Of a DNA stretch of 64,000 bases, positions 24,411 to 36,766 are shown in pieces. The DNA is taken from positions 248,001 through 312,000 of the forward strand of contig VZTI01003365.1 in the NCBI GenBank assembly GCA_013397865.1, in the 5' to 3' direction. Both the position numbers and the translations under genes were made by a program. The notes beneath the pieces were generated by a model. The model made no database searches. It was not told the DNA's origin and saw only the letters and a list, made by a program, of their open reading frames with translations. This stretch comes from Struthidea cinerea. Its lineage: Eukaryota; Chordata; Aves; Passeriformes; Corcoracidae. Positions within the stretch are counted from its first letter, which is position 1. Each line of letters starts with the position of its first letter.

Positions 24411-24556
24411 AATATAGTATATAATATATATATATTATATATATATTATAGATATAAAATATATATAGTATATATATTATATATACACTATATAATATAT
24501 ATTTTATATATACTCTATATATATAGTATATACAGTATATATATAATATAAATATT
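24411..24556. repeat. (TA)n-rich imperfect palindromic repeat
   Basis: About 145 bp of almost pure A/T, built from ATATAT, TATAGTATAT and TATATTATAT units. It is self-complementary over much of its length, so it can extrude cruciforms, and its assembled length may be unreliable. Confidence 0.9.
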
Positions 24557-27500
24557 AATTAAAGCTCATTGTATCTCAGAAACTAATGTATGCAAAGGTA
24601 CCCACTGAAACATCACATGCATAGATTAAAAATAGTTATGCAAACTGCATCCTGATAAGGCAGTCCACTTTTCTTTGGAAATGGTTTGCCGCAGGCACAG
24701 TATTAACAGAACAGGAAGACAAATCAGGCATTTCAGCTCCCTGGCTGCTCCTCGATCTGATGGGAACTGTTCCTTTTATCTAAATTACTTATTTTAAGGG
24801 TGCCTAATAATCCAATTACACTACATCTAAAAACTCTGGCCTATCTTTCTAGGAAGAATGCCAACAGTAGTAACTAGGAACTAATGCCAGCAATAGTCCA
24901 GAATAGTTTTCATTAATTGTCCCCAGATATTTCATGGAAGTTTGTGTGTTAATGTTGTTCATTTAGTGCTCTAAAACGGACTTTGTAATGGCATGTACCA
25001 AATCCTCCTAGCCAGTTTAGCGGTTTACTGCACAAGCAAATCTTTGGTTTATATCCAAAAATGCTATTTTTTTCTGCTCATATTGCAAGAAATACCCTAG
25101 ATATTTTCTAACTGCAAGTCTTGTCTGCACTGATTGTGTCTCCCCTGGAAGCTGGCACACTGAGTTACCAAATGGTTTCTCAGTATTATGCTGAGACAGT
25201 GGTCTGCTACTGAACAGAGGAAAGAGTGCCAAATATTGAATCATCAGTGCTACTTTCCTTAGCACCTGGGATTTTCTTTGGAAAGTTCCCAGCCAATTAT
25301 TATGCAGGCCAGAATCTGCTTACCTTATGAGATCTGACGAGATCACAACCTGAAGAGACACAGATGGTGAGGCATTCCCATCATTACCAGCACCCACAAG
25401 CAAATGAACTACATTTTGTTTAGATCTGCTTCCAAGAACACTTAATATTTGATGGATATAATTAGGTTCAGTGAGCCCAAATCCAGGACTAGATATGGAA
25501 CTATATTTGCAGTGCATAAACAATATATCTCAGTTATGGACACATGACAGTTCTACTATCTAAAATTTGTGTACACAGCAGAGGGATGTATAAGAACACT
25601 GTAACTCATTATTTGGTTGGCCATTGATTATTGGGAAAAAAAAGATCAAACCAGCTAAAGGAAAAAAACCCCAAAACCCACAGTCCTACCAAATGAAACT
25701 AAAAAACCAAAACAACTTTGTTTGTGGGAGAATTTCCATGCCTTTCGGAGAATATGGGAAGAAGAGCATATATATATATATATATATATTAAAATATATA
25801 AATATATATATAAAAACATATGTATATGCAAATGTATACATATTAAATATATTAAATCAAAGGCTGCAAACCAGAAAGAGTCATGAGAGAGATACAGGTC
25901 TCAATATCAGAAAAAAAAAAACCCTTAAATCTCCCCTCTGAAACAACTGAACCAACAGTGAACCCCACAGGCGTGATTCCACTCAGAAGGCAAAGGAGAG
26001 ATAAGAATAGATACACCCTAGAATAATATGGGAAGCCTAATCACAGGGTCATAGCAGTTATTCCCACTTTGTGACTCTGTGAATACCTTATCATTTTACA
26101 AACTGGAATAGCTCCCAAATGGAATAGTTTCCAACTATGAACTTACAAGAAGGTATTGCTATTAGATCCACCTGAAATTTCAGCCATCAAGGCTGAGACA
26201 CTTGTGTTTCAACACACATTACAGCTGATGAGAGATTGCATTTATGTGAGAGATGGGACAGTCTAAAACAGGTGAAGGGGATTTCACATTCATTTTAAAT
26301 CTTCTAATCATTATACTATCAAATACAGAAAAAGAGGCAAAAAAATCTCTTCAATTTTGCATGTGATATGTCATAAGAGAACACTTTGTTAGGCAATGCT
26401 GGAGTCAGTTGTTTAAACATGCTTCTCATTTGGTGTCCCGCAAATACGGATTCTTGGATTCTGCAGCAAAGATAAAATGCAACCAAAAAAAAAGATTTAA
26501 CAAAACTGAAGAAATAAAATATGCTACAAGTGAAATGTTACTGTCCAAACTGCATATACATAAAGACAAGGATTTGCACCATCTGCCTACTGTGATTTTT
26601 TGAGCTCCAGAAATTCCCATCTTTTCTGACAGTTGTTGCTTTGCAGTCTTTTAATCTATCCAAAATCTCTCTTGATTTTTCTTTTTTTGAAAGATCTATT
26701 TTTTCTTTCACAGAAGTCATTTTGTGATTCTTGTCTCCCTCCATATCAGAATGCCTTTCTCATATAGGTGAATTGCAGTGCTTTGGCTCAGAAATGTTAC
26801 AATCCTTTTCATTGATCACAACCCACAGCCCTCATGGAACACCTGCAATTCATCTACAGCAACAAAAATGAGTCTGCCTTGATACCATTTACCTGCCTCC
26901 TTTTTTCAGTAGCTTTGTTGTGTTTCAGAGCTATCATTTCAGCAGCACTGAAGCTTTTCTTAGAATATACATATTTCTATCTGGAATGTAGATGAAAGGA
27001 AAATCAGTCTGATTAATATGCTAAGAAATGTTATCTTTCTGACTCACTTTAGGGTGGGAGCAGACAAGTGTCAGAAGAAAGATGCTTTTTGTTTCTCTTG
27101 TGTGTTCTCCAATCCTTAAATAAATACAGAAAGGAATATAAGCTACCCAAAGGAAGAAAACACTCCCCTAAAATGCTAAGACAGACTTGCTTGTATACCA
27201 TTGTGTGATAGCCAGCATCTCAATCCTCTCTGCAATTATGAAAACATTTTGCTTTACAAAACTGCTGCAATTAGCATCTTTAAACATAGTAATTTCAAAG
27301 TATGCTGTTTAGCTCAAATTTATCATAATTTTAATTGCATAAAATTTTGTCTTAATAATCCATGAAGGTCAAGCTATTAGCAAGGCACACACAAGCTCCC
27401 AAAAACATGCCTGAAGCACAGTGGAAAATTCATGACACTTAAGTGACTTGGCTATAATTCCTTTTCATCTCAACAGCCTTTAAAACTCTGCACATGAAAA

Positions 27501-28638
27501 CAGCAATAGCCTTATGACATTTGCCGGGCAGTGTGTTTTCTGAACATTTACTTGCTTGACTTTTTTTAACCTAAGGGTAATGTACAATGTCAGCATATTT
27601 GCAGAAGTTAAAGGCAGAAACAGAATTCAAAACTGTAGTAATTTTTCATAAGAGCCTTACAATATTTTTTAAAAAGGTACACCTGTGTAAATGCACTAAA
27701 TTTGCATTTGCACAGTATTTTCTGTGGATAGCCTGGATTTTTATGACCGGAAAAGAAAATCCATTTCAGTTTGTAAGTCCTTTTTTATGCCCCACAATAT
27801 TATTTCTTATAAATATTTGTTCTGTTGACTTTCTGAAATTGTTTCTGTGAAGTCTGCATGAGGCTGTGAACTTTATACATTAATTTATCTAAGAGGAGAG
27901 GGATTATTATTAATTCTATCAGGATTATTTTGACAATTTGCACTTCAACAATAAGATCAGAAAATTAAAGCATCTGACCACTAGGGTTCCCTGTGTTTTG
28001 ACTTTCGCAATGTAAAACAGGAAACAACTCTCCCCCTGCCCCGCCCCAAACACTCAACATTTTTATATATACTCTTCTTCTTTTCCTACAAATACCACGA
28101 TTGAGGATCTGATTGCATTCAGATTTCACCCACTCTTGGTTTAGGTTCATGTCATGGATATAAATTGCCTTCTCAATGCCTTCGACATTGGATTAAATAA
28201 GAAACTTTTGAAACATTTCATGATGTTCTATTTGTGGCCCTAATTTTGATCTCCAGGGATCTCCTTTTTTTTTTTTTTTTAGTTTACTTTTAATTCAGAT
28301 TAATCTCAGATGTTTTGCTGAATACTGTGGGCACATTTTTTCTACCTTACTGATCCATCAGCTGTGCAAAATTCTGTGTCATTAGTAGAGTTAATGGGGC
28401 AAGCAAGTGTCCATTGTCTAATGATAGCTGCAACCTGATACAGACGAAAAAAAAAAGCAGATGAAATAACATTTGGTAGAGTTTAGTAAAGAAAGGTGGG
28501 GGAGGCTTCTGCTGCACAAGTGAGTGTTAAGAATGACAGTAGTCATTGCTAAGGGAGTAGAAAACAGGCAGCTGATGTCAATATTGAACCATTTATAATA
28601 ATTAAGACACATGCTCATTACCTGCTGTGTTACAAGCA
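24557..28638. other. AT-rich noncoding DNA
   Basis: No gene or dispersed repeat is recognised apart from the separately listed (TA)n run. Poly(A) and poly(T) runs occur near 25908-25920 and 28265-28280. Open frames stay at or below about 105 codons; the longest (plus, 25624-25941) runs through the (TA)n repeat and is spurious. Confidence 0.55.
25768..25855. repeat. (TA)n microsatellite
   Basis: About 11 uninterrupted TA units (25769-25790) are followed by a degenerate AAATATATA/TATGTATA tail. Confidence 0.9.
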
Positions 28639-28730
28639 TCATAGAATCATAGAATCATTTAGGTCGGAAAAGACCCCTAAGATCATTGAGTCCAACCATT
28701 AACCTGGCACTGACAAGTCCATCAAATTGA
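28639..28730 (-). mobile_element. CR1 LINE 3' tail
   Basis: On the plus strand it opens with two ATAGAATC octamers, then ATTTAGGTCGGAAAAGACCC, CTAAGATCATTGAGTCCAACC and ATTAACCTGGCACTG. This is the reverse complement of a CR1 3' terminus, under 100 bp long and 5'-truncated. Confidence 0.93.
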
Positions 28731-31215
28731 AATACCTTTTCCCTCTCAACTTACTGATACTTACATGCCTTCTAAGGGGAATGGATTGGTGTTGCATGAA
28801 GTTTTTTCTCTTGTTGAATCAATTTTAACCTCAGCTTAGGAATGCATTACACTGTGGCCTAAACATTAATCACTAAATTATTTCAGTTTTGAGCTGTGTC
28901 CTTTACTGTGGTGACTTCAGTTTATTATTTGATATAACATGCATTCTACTGTGAATTTTTCCACAGTAAGTGTAGCTGGCAAGCAGGAAGAGCTGCATTT
29001 TGACAAAATAAATACAGTGAACAAGGAACATGTTAGATCACACAGCTTCATTATATCACCCACTTGTAGAAATTACTACCTCCTGTCCTGTCACTTATAT
29101 AGAACAGTTTACTTTCTTGACTACCTACCCACAGGGATCAAGAAAATAAAATTTTATGTATTACTTCTGAAGCTAAAGATAATCAGTTGGAGGAATTCAT
29201 TCATCCTAGAGCCCAAAAGAAACCAAAATTCAGCTATTTCAGCTTAGGTCATCATCTGCTCTACTTCCAGGGGTGCAAGGAAACAAGTTTTAGTTTAATG
29301 TAATCAAACAAAAAAAAAAATCTGACTCCAAATAATAACTCGTGTTCCTAGAGGTGATTTATGATTATGATTTCTGTTCCTTTGGTCATCAAATCCCCAA
29401 GTGTCCTTGAAGTTACAATGACCAAAGTAATAAGTCATTGTATTTTGTATGCTGATATATGTTTCTAAGTGTCTTTGTCCTTTGTTGCTTCCTGTGGAGA
29501 GTCTGTGGGCCTAGCTTGATGTCTTTTACCTTTTTAAGAGAGATGGCTATTTGCTTAAGTACATCAAGTTCTTTAGTGCTAGAATTAATGAATAATATTT
29601 ACATAGTACATATAAACTCACAAAGGATTTTTGAAAGAAGAGAAATTATTAACTTGAATGGTTTTCTTGTGCTAATATCTTTGACTTTATGTAATTCTTA
29701 TCCATGGTGATCGTCTTTCATGTTTTCTAAATAACAAATTGCTAAAAAAAGTTTCTAGATTAGAGCAGCAATCTGCATTTACCTTTAGTAAACCCATCCT
29801 ATTCTGTTTTGTACCTTACTAAGAATGAAAGCAAACAGGAAGAGAAGGTTTCTTTTCCAGTGAAGTAGTGTGTAGAGAAGGATTTTATTATTTTGTTGGT
29901 TAGGGAATATATTAGAAGACTTACAAGTCAAAATGAGGAATTAACTTACCAAGAACTGAAAGTGGTTGTAAATTTTACGTTCACATGAGTCATAAGCGTA
30001 GATTATTTGCCCAGCAGAAGTGAGCCTGATTAGCTTTCCTTCTCTATCACATGTCACGTGTACGCATGCGTCTGGTTAGTGGAAGTCAAATTGCAATTTT
30101 TCACGGGAATGTTAAACCTTGCAAGATGCAGTGCCCTCCAACAACCAGATCGATTGTAAGTCTTATTTCTACCACCAGCCTCTATGACTTCATATAAAGC
30201 TCCAGAATTCTGATAAACTGTCATGGGGAAAAATGATAACGTGATTTATACTCAATTTCGCTGGAAGGGAGAAATGCAGAGGCTGTCAGTCTGGGTCTTC
30301 AGAACAAATGAGTTACAGTTCATGAGGCAGCTCAATAAGGCTATCATTTCCCATCAACTCCTATCACTGACAGCCACAGATTTACTGGATGGGGAAAGAG
30401 AAAATGGCTGCATTTTTGTGCCAGGTGAGTCGACACTATTACTCCATCAACCAGACTTGTGTAGACAAGTGGCTACCATGAATATTTGATAGTAGCTTCT
30501 TCCCATAAATGCCTGTAGAAAGTAGTAAAGCTGTTCTTTCATTTGTATAAAAAAAGCTCTCCATCTTTCTGTTTGGATCCAGTTGAAAATGTCCATTTGT
30601 AAGCCGCTAAGGTTTTTGTGATTTATTTTGTGAGTGTGCATTTGTTTCATTCAGCAGTCTGTTTTGTGCCACATGCCTTATTTATAGCCCTTGCCTAATA
30701 AACAAAAAAATCCTCAGTCTTCTGGGATTTCATATACAATGCATTTGTCACTTTCCGTCTCACAAGACTGCAATATAAATACAGCCTCAGAGCCACCTGT
30801 GCATGCCCAGAGGAAAGAGGACTTTCATCTGCCACAATTACAAATTGTTAGAAATATCTATGTTCCAGTTCCAGGCAGAAAAAAATTCAGGTCAGAGCTG
30901 AAGTACTTGCTCTGTATGTGCTCATGTTAAAATAGATCAGCATAAATGACTTCTGTAATATCCCAGGTATCTCTTGCACAGAACTTTCCTGGCAATTGTT
31001 GGTGTGTGTACAAAAAGCTGCTATGGATGCTACCTGCGTTTTTTATAAGGATGTTTGCACAGCCAGATTTCTTAACAGAAATGCAGATTTGCTTTACTGA
31101 TACATGCTAAAATAATAGATTTTCTTTAATCTTTATTATCAGTAATGGATTTGGTCCCTAGATGTCAGCATTAAACATTCTCTTAGGCTGGACTGTTGTG
31201 CTACAAGGGTGAAAT
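28731..31215. other. Unique noncoding DNA
   Basis: No gene is recognised. A small cluster of CpGs with a CACGTG E-box lies at 30055-30072. Open frames of 83-102 codons (28939, 29459, 30223) show no domain. Confidence 0.55.
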
Positions 31216-31688
31216 AATAGAATTATAGAATCATAGAATAGCCTGAGTTGGAAGGGACAAGTGAGGATCATTGAGTCCAACTCTTAGCTCTGCACAGCAC
31301 AATCCCCAAGAGTCACACCATGTGCTTGAGAGCATTGTCCAAACACTTCTTGAACTCTATCAGGCTTGGTGCTGTGACCACTTCCCTGGGGAGCCTGTTC
31401 AGTGCCCAACCACCCTCTGGGTGAAGAACCTTTTCCTGATATCCAATCTAAATCTCCCCCTGTCACAACTCCAGGCCATTCCCTCAGATCCTGTCACTGG
31501 AAACCAGACAGAAGAGATCAGTGCCTGCCCTTCCTCTGCCCCTCACGAGGAAGTTGTAACTGCAATGAGGTCTCCCCTCAGTCTCCTCTTCTGCAGGCTG
31601 AACAAACCAAGTGACCTCAGCCACTCCTCATAAGGCTTCCACTCCAGATCCTTCCCCTTCCTCTTTTGGATGTTCTCTAATGTCATTT
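31216..31688 (-). mobile_element. CR1 LINE fragment (ORF2 end and 3' region)
   Basis: The plus strand starts with degenerate ATAGAATC octamers and GGAAGGGACAAGTGAGGATC, then runs through the CR1 3' region (CACTTCCCTGGGGAGCCTG, GGTGAAGAACCTTTTCCTG) into the ORF2 end. The minus-strand translation near 31560-31670 contains EEWLRSLGLFSLQKRRLRGD, the usual CR1 ORF2 C-terminal signature. The copy is 5'-truncated near 31688 and carries no intact frame. Confidence 0.95.
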
Positions 31689-34600
31689 TTATATTGTGGT
31701 GCACAAAAATTGCAGATGTTATTGCCAGGCTGCTTTTAAGATAGAGATATACTCGCAAAGCAGAATTTAATATGATAGTTAGAAATAAGGCTGTGATGTT
31801 CTCACTTTCACTGATATGTCTTGTTTACCTGATTCTACAAATACGTGTATGTTGTGAATCAAACACTACTACCTGTATGAGTCAACAGAACTATAGCTCT
31901 GTGCCTTAGTTATCTACAGAAATGAGAGTGACTCCAAGTCTTTACTTGTGTCCATAGCTTAGACAAAATATTGTTTAAATATCTCTTCAGTTCCAGAAAC
32001 TCATTCCATCATATGCCCACTGAAAATAAAAGTTGAAGAGTTCACACACACAAAAAAAAAATTCAAATTATTATCAAATATGTCTTTCATTATGTATTGG
32101 GTCTGGCTGAGATGGTGTTTCATTTTACAGTCTAAGAAGACCAAGGCATTGCAGGTATGACTAACCTAGTGCCAAAAGAGTTAATGGTGGCAGACTATAT
32201 TTGATTTCTTTTTATCTTGCTGTGAAGATTTAGAATAGCATTAAGCCTTTCTACATTTATGGAAAAGTACAGATAAGACAAATACTGCTAGTATTAAAAT
32301 CATGGTTTCCTACCTGAATTTTTAAACCACAGCTAGCTGTTTTGTTTTGCCTAGGTTATTTTCCCATGTGCTTGAGCCATTCCTGTCATTACTAATAGGT
32401 ACCTTTTTTTTTTTCAAATACTGCTCTGTTTTCATTTGCTTAAATGACTGAAAGCTGTGTACCAGTTCTATCTTTAATCTTTTTCTCTTAAGCTTTGAGA
32501 ATCTCCATAAATACACTTCCGAAAATAGGAAAAAAAATTCAAAGTCAGATCAGATTAACAGGTTTGTCATTTCATAGACCATTTTTCATCTAGGAATAAT
32601 AAATACAAAGAAACATTTTCTGATTTGTATTCCTCTCTCCTGGAGCTGGAGAGGGCTGAAAGGCAAAGCGTGTCATAAATAGATCAAACTCTGTGTAGAC
32701 ACAGTAAGGAAAGTACAGGACAATTACAGTCATAGGGTCCTCATGTTTCATATCAGTCATCTGTCCTCTTAAACTCTAGAGAACATAGGGAACTACACAT
32801 TAATCTAGTCTTGAGGAATCCTAACAAATGTATCACCACATGTTTTTCCACTCCTTTTGTTTCTTCATTTAGCTGAACATGGGAGATAGAGATCCTATGG
32901 CAGAGCCTTAAAATTCCCTATGCAAGGAGCAGGAACTCATAAGGATCCCTGCATCACTTCGGGTTTTGTCTTCTTCGTGGTCACATAACTGACCATAAAA
33001 AGGGATAGCAAACTAGGATTCCAAGGCTCCATGAGTATTATCTCACTGCAACCTTTCCCTGCTCTCTCCAGTGACTGAAGCACGGAGCATGAACTGGAAG
33101 AACTGCATTTTTTCAGAATATCAGATGACTTTTCACATTCTGGAACATCCTGTCTATCTGTGTGTGAATATTATGGCTGAAAGGCAAGGCAAGGAAATGG
33201 AGAAGGGGATGAGGAAAGAAGGCAAAAATGGAAAAAGCGGGAGGAAAGAACGGAAGGAAAAAGGTGGAAAGAGAAGGGGAAATGGAAAGAGAAAACCATA
33301 CATGTCAGGTTTCTCAGCTGGCAGACAGTCCAGGAAGAATCTTTAATTGTAACTTGAGTTGAGGTTATTGTTCAGGAGTGATTTCTCTTTGAATTTCATT
33401 CAAATTTCAAATTGGTTTGTGTTTCTCATAGCCTCAGCTATGAAGCATGAGCTACAAATCATAGACTTATGAAGACTTCCAAAATTTGAGGTGACATAAA
33501 TTTCTCATTTGAGCCAAGATTTTGTCTAATTTTGTCCTGTTCTCCACTTCCCTAAAGAAGTGTCCATCTTCACTGAGAGTGCTAGTGAAGTATTTTCCCA
33601 TCTTGCCTAACTATAACTATCAGACAAATCTGATACATTGTTCTGAAATGTTCTGAATCAGCAATTTGGAGTGAAGAATGTTCTGAAATAGTCTTTAAAA
33701 AGCTCTGATGGGAGCTGGTACACTTTTAATTTTTGTCATATTTCTCAAATGAAATGTATCCTTTTTGAGATTATGGATCTCAAATGAGATTTGAGATCTG
33801 CAATGCAAGACAAAATGAATTTTCAGTTTTAGTCCACAGTTCACATTTGAAAGATATTTGTGTCACAGAACCGCTATGAAAGCTGGCAAGACTAACAGCA
33901 GAAGAAAACCAGAACTGAGATAATCAGGCAGGATGAATGTATAGCTGAAGAGTATCACATGGGCATTTCCAAATTGCCTGCCTGAGTGCCTGCCCACGAT
34001 TTCTGGCACTGGTTCTAGTATTTTTTTTTAACATCCTGTTGTATGAGAGTCTTATTCTTTGCCTTTGATTTTGCACTCTCAAGGACAAAATGTCCAAATA
34101 TGTGGGGTTTTAACCAAAGTCTGTGGAGAACCAAAGGATTTGAAGGCAGTGCAACAATACCCTGCCTTCTGTACTTGAATCAACCCTGCTGTACAAATTT
34201 TACATATTAAAGTTATCTTCAGGAAGAAGAAAATATCTTGTGAATCTCTCAGTTACAGTATTTCAGGTGAATATGTACATGATTATATGACATTATCTCC
34301 ATTTTATTTTCTAGTAAAACTTTAAGAGCTGTTACAGATAGAGAGCCTGTGAAAAAAAGGTAAGAACTTACTAGAAGGTATTAATTGCTGTCACAGTTAT
34401 TCATGGATTAATTCTATAAATTCTGGTGTAAAACTTGGCTTGTAAGAATGCAGCTGCTGAGCCATTTTAAATCTCTATGCAGTTGCACAGCTATTGATAG
34501 GTGAATCTGTCATCAGATTGCATCACTCCACTTTCCTCACATAGACTAACATGAAAGTCCTTTACAGGGTGAGAAAGAGCGAGTGTCTTGCTCAGGGATC

Positions 34601-35439
34601 AAATAATTTACTTTCTAGTAGTGGAATCACTGCTCAGATTTCTTTATTGTATTCTCTGTTTTTTGCTGTTTCTCTACAGCACTTCAAGTTGTAGCATGTC
34701 AACTTCTCCATTTCTTGAAGTAAATCATAATGGATAATATGTAAAGAAGAAAATTGGACCCAATACATGGTCCAGCTAGATGAGAACCACAGTAGATATG
34801 CTGATGCTTTATTTATTTGAGCCTTAATAATCTAGATTTTTCGATAGTGTTCAAGAATTAGAATAGAATCAATAGTGAGGAAAGACTGAAGTGTTTATAA
34901 TAAAGTTGAGGAAGTCCTTAGAGAGTACCATCCTGGTTCCAGCAGAAGCCTTGAATGTTAATTATCTAATGATACTGTGTTTATTCTCTTAACTTAAAAG
35001 AAGCCTATGAAAGTTACTTTCTTTTAATCCATAAGAAAATTTTAAAAAAATGAGACCACAACTAACAACAGGTAAACATTTAAGGCAAAGGCATGTCTTG
35101 ACATGGTTGATTTCTGTAAGGGTGCCATCATGCTTATGGCAGAGAAAATTCCAGAGAAAGGATAACTTTTGTCCTGTCTTTTCCATATCAATTGATAAAC
35201 AAACAATAAGGAAATTACACAGAGCTAGATTTATTGAATTTATATTATGGGAGATCTAGCTATACATATACACCACTCCTCAGACACAGTTCTGGCAATA
35301 ACTGGATGGTGCAAACCACGATGAAATACCTGTCTGTGCGGTGTAATTCACTTGAACAGCACAATGCCATACACACTACAAAGCCTAATAAATAAGAGTC
35401 AGGGCCCAAAGTGGAGTCCATATCTCTCAGCTACATTTG
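31689..35439. other. AT-rich noncoding DNA
   Basis: No gene is recognised. It holds a purine-rich tract (listed separately) and a 10-bp perfect inverted repeat at 33776-33798 (GATCTCAAAT, 3-base centre). Nothing else stands out. Confidence 0.55.
33179..33295. repeat. Purine-rich (GGAA/GAAA) tract
   Basis: Nearly every base over about 117 bp is A or G, in units such as GGAAAG and GAGGAAAGAA. This is a degenerate polypurine tract of the type that can form triplex DNA. It makes an artificial Lys/Gly/Arg-rich open frame (33071-33346) which should not be read as a gene. Confidence 0.85.
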
Positions 35440-36100
35440 CTGCTTAGGCTGACATATTTCTGGAGATAAAATAAAGGATGCTGATCATCAGCAGGAGGCA
35501 AGGGGCAATTCCAGCTATTCCAGTTTGGTTTAGCTAGTTTCAGAGATGCAGGTATAACAGGTGCAGATGTAACAGCATTGCCTCCGTCCCCTCCTGTCTC
35601 CAGACCCATAGCCCACAGTACCCTGTGGGCTATGTCCCCATTGTCCCCATTGCATGGCTTCACGTCTTCTTTTTTGTCCACAAGAACTTCTCCTCATTCA
35701 AACATTCAGGTTGACTCAATGCACATCAATAGTCTGCTTGGGGAAAAGATGTGAAATGCCTGGCAGTCCTATGCAACTCCTGTCAGTAGGCTTCTCAGAG
35801 CATGATCCAGACACCATCAAGGGGCGAAGCGAGGAGGATAGCTGCTTCAATACAGATGATGTACAGGAGGGAAGACAACATGTCACTACAGCCTTGATGT
35901 CATCTGCTAATATGAAGCATGTGCCACCCTGGGCAGTTCTCACCAGTTCAGGCAGAGAGCCCAGTCCACAGGAACATTGGCTCTTCATTCAGCACAGTAG
36001 CACTGGGGTTACAGGGGGATATGGCAGTCACCTGCCATGGGGGATATGTCAGATTTTCCTTCTGTCTTGGGAAAGTCAGCCCTAAACCTCTGGCCATATT
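35440..36100. other. GC-richer block of unknown origin
   Basis: Base composition rises clearly above both flanks. It contains a 12-bp perfect hairpin at 35607-35634 (CATAGCCCACAG, loop TACC), a doubled TGTCCCCAT at about 35634-35650 and a 143-codon plus-strand open frame (35654-36085) without recognisable domain, signal peptide or membrane span. No CR1 or LTR hallmark is visible. It could be an unlisted repeat, an old retrocopy or an exon of a noncoding RNA. It ends just before the solo LTR at 36168. Confidence 0.4.
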
Positions 36101-36162
36101 AGAAAGTGATTTGGCAGCAATATTCTCTTTTGAAATAGTAATACTCTATCCTTCAGCATAAC

Positions 36163-36167
36163 CTGTT
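36163..36167. repeat. Target-site duplication CTGTT, left copy
   Basis: CTGTT is repeated exactly at 36762-36766, directly flanking the LTR ends. Confidence 0.9.
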
Positions 36168-36761
36168 TGTCCTAGTTTGGACAAATTTGGAGGAGAATAT
36201 CCTCCAACCACCCCTCCCCCCAGGTTCGGGAAAAAAAAAAATTTCCTCAAAGGAAAATGAAAGAGATAAATAGCTATTTATTTAACAAACACACAGGAGG
36301 GGAATAATGATGCTAAATAATGAGATCTCTCTCTCTGTGGAGAGAAAACCTGGGTAGATTTCAAAGTTCTTCTGTAGGTGTGGTCTCTCTCCTCCTCGGA
36401 GCTGGGTCGGCGAGGGGCCACCCCCCCGGGCCTCTGGGAAAAATTCTCCTGATGTGTTCAGATGTTGTTGAAACAGTCCAGAAGAGGAGAACAAAAAAAA
36501 ACAACCAAAATCCTAGGAAAACGAAATTCAACCCTCCATCTCTCGCTGGGAAAAAAGAGCCAAAAAACCAAAAAAATTGGCTGAGGGGGAAAAAAAAAGG
36601 GTACCGCTGAAGCCGAGGAGTGTATCTCCGTGTCCTTGAAACAACTGCTTTGAAACGTTTTTTGTTTTCTGTCCTTCTCAGGCTCAGTTTAAAGACACAG
36701 AAAAGATTGGTGGGCATAGGGTAGCGATAGGGGATACACGTCATAAAATCACCCCGAGACA
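36168..36761 (-). mobile_element. Solo LTR, family A, copy 1 (594 bp)
   Basis: Plus-strand boundaries are TGTCCTAGTTTGGACAAATT and ACCCCGAGACA, so on its own strand the LTR starts TGTCTCGGGG and ends in CA. It is bracketed by a perfect 5-bp duplication. An AATAAA signal lies on the minus strand at 36277-36282 and a CCAAT box on the minus strand at about 36579-36583. No gag, pol or env sequence adjoins it, so it is a recombined solo LTR. A 5-bp duplication is usual for ERVL-type elements; that class assignment is inference. It is closely similar over its whole length to 41684-42273. A 133-codon frame on its sense strand is part of the LTR and is not a known gene. Confidence 0.92.
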
Positions 36762-36766
36762 CTGTT
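36762..36766. repeat. Target-site duplication CTGTT, right copy
   Basis: Exact match to 36163-36167. Confidence 0.9.

Noticed and set aside
33071..33346. Lys/Arg/Gly-rich 91-codon frame resembling a nucleic-acid-binding tail
   Set aside because: Produced by the purine-rich simple tract.
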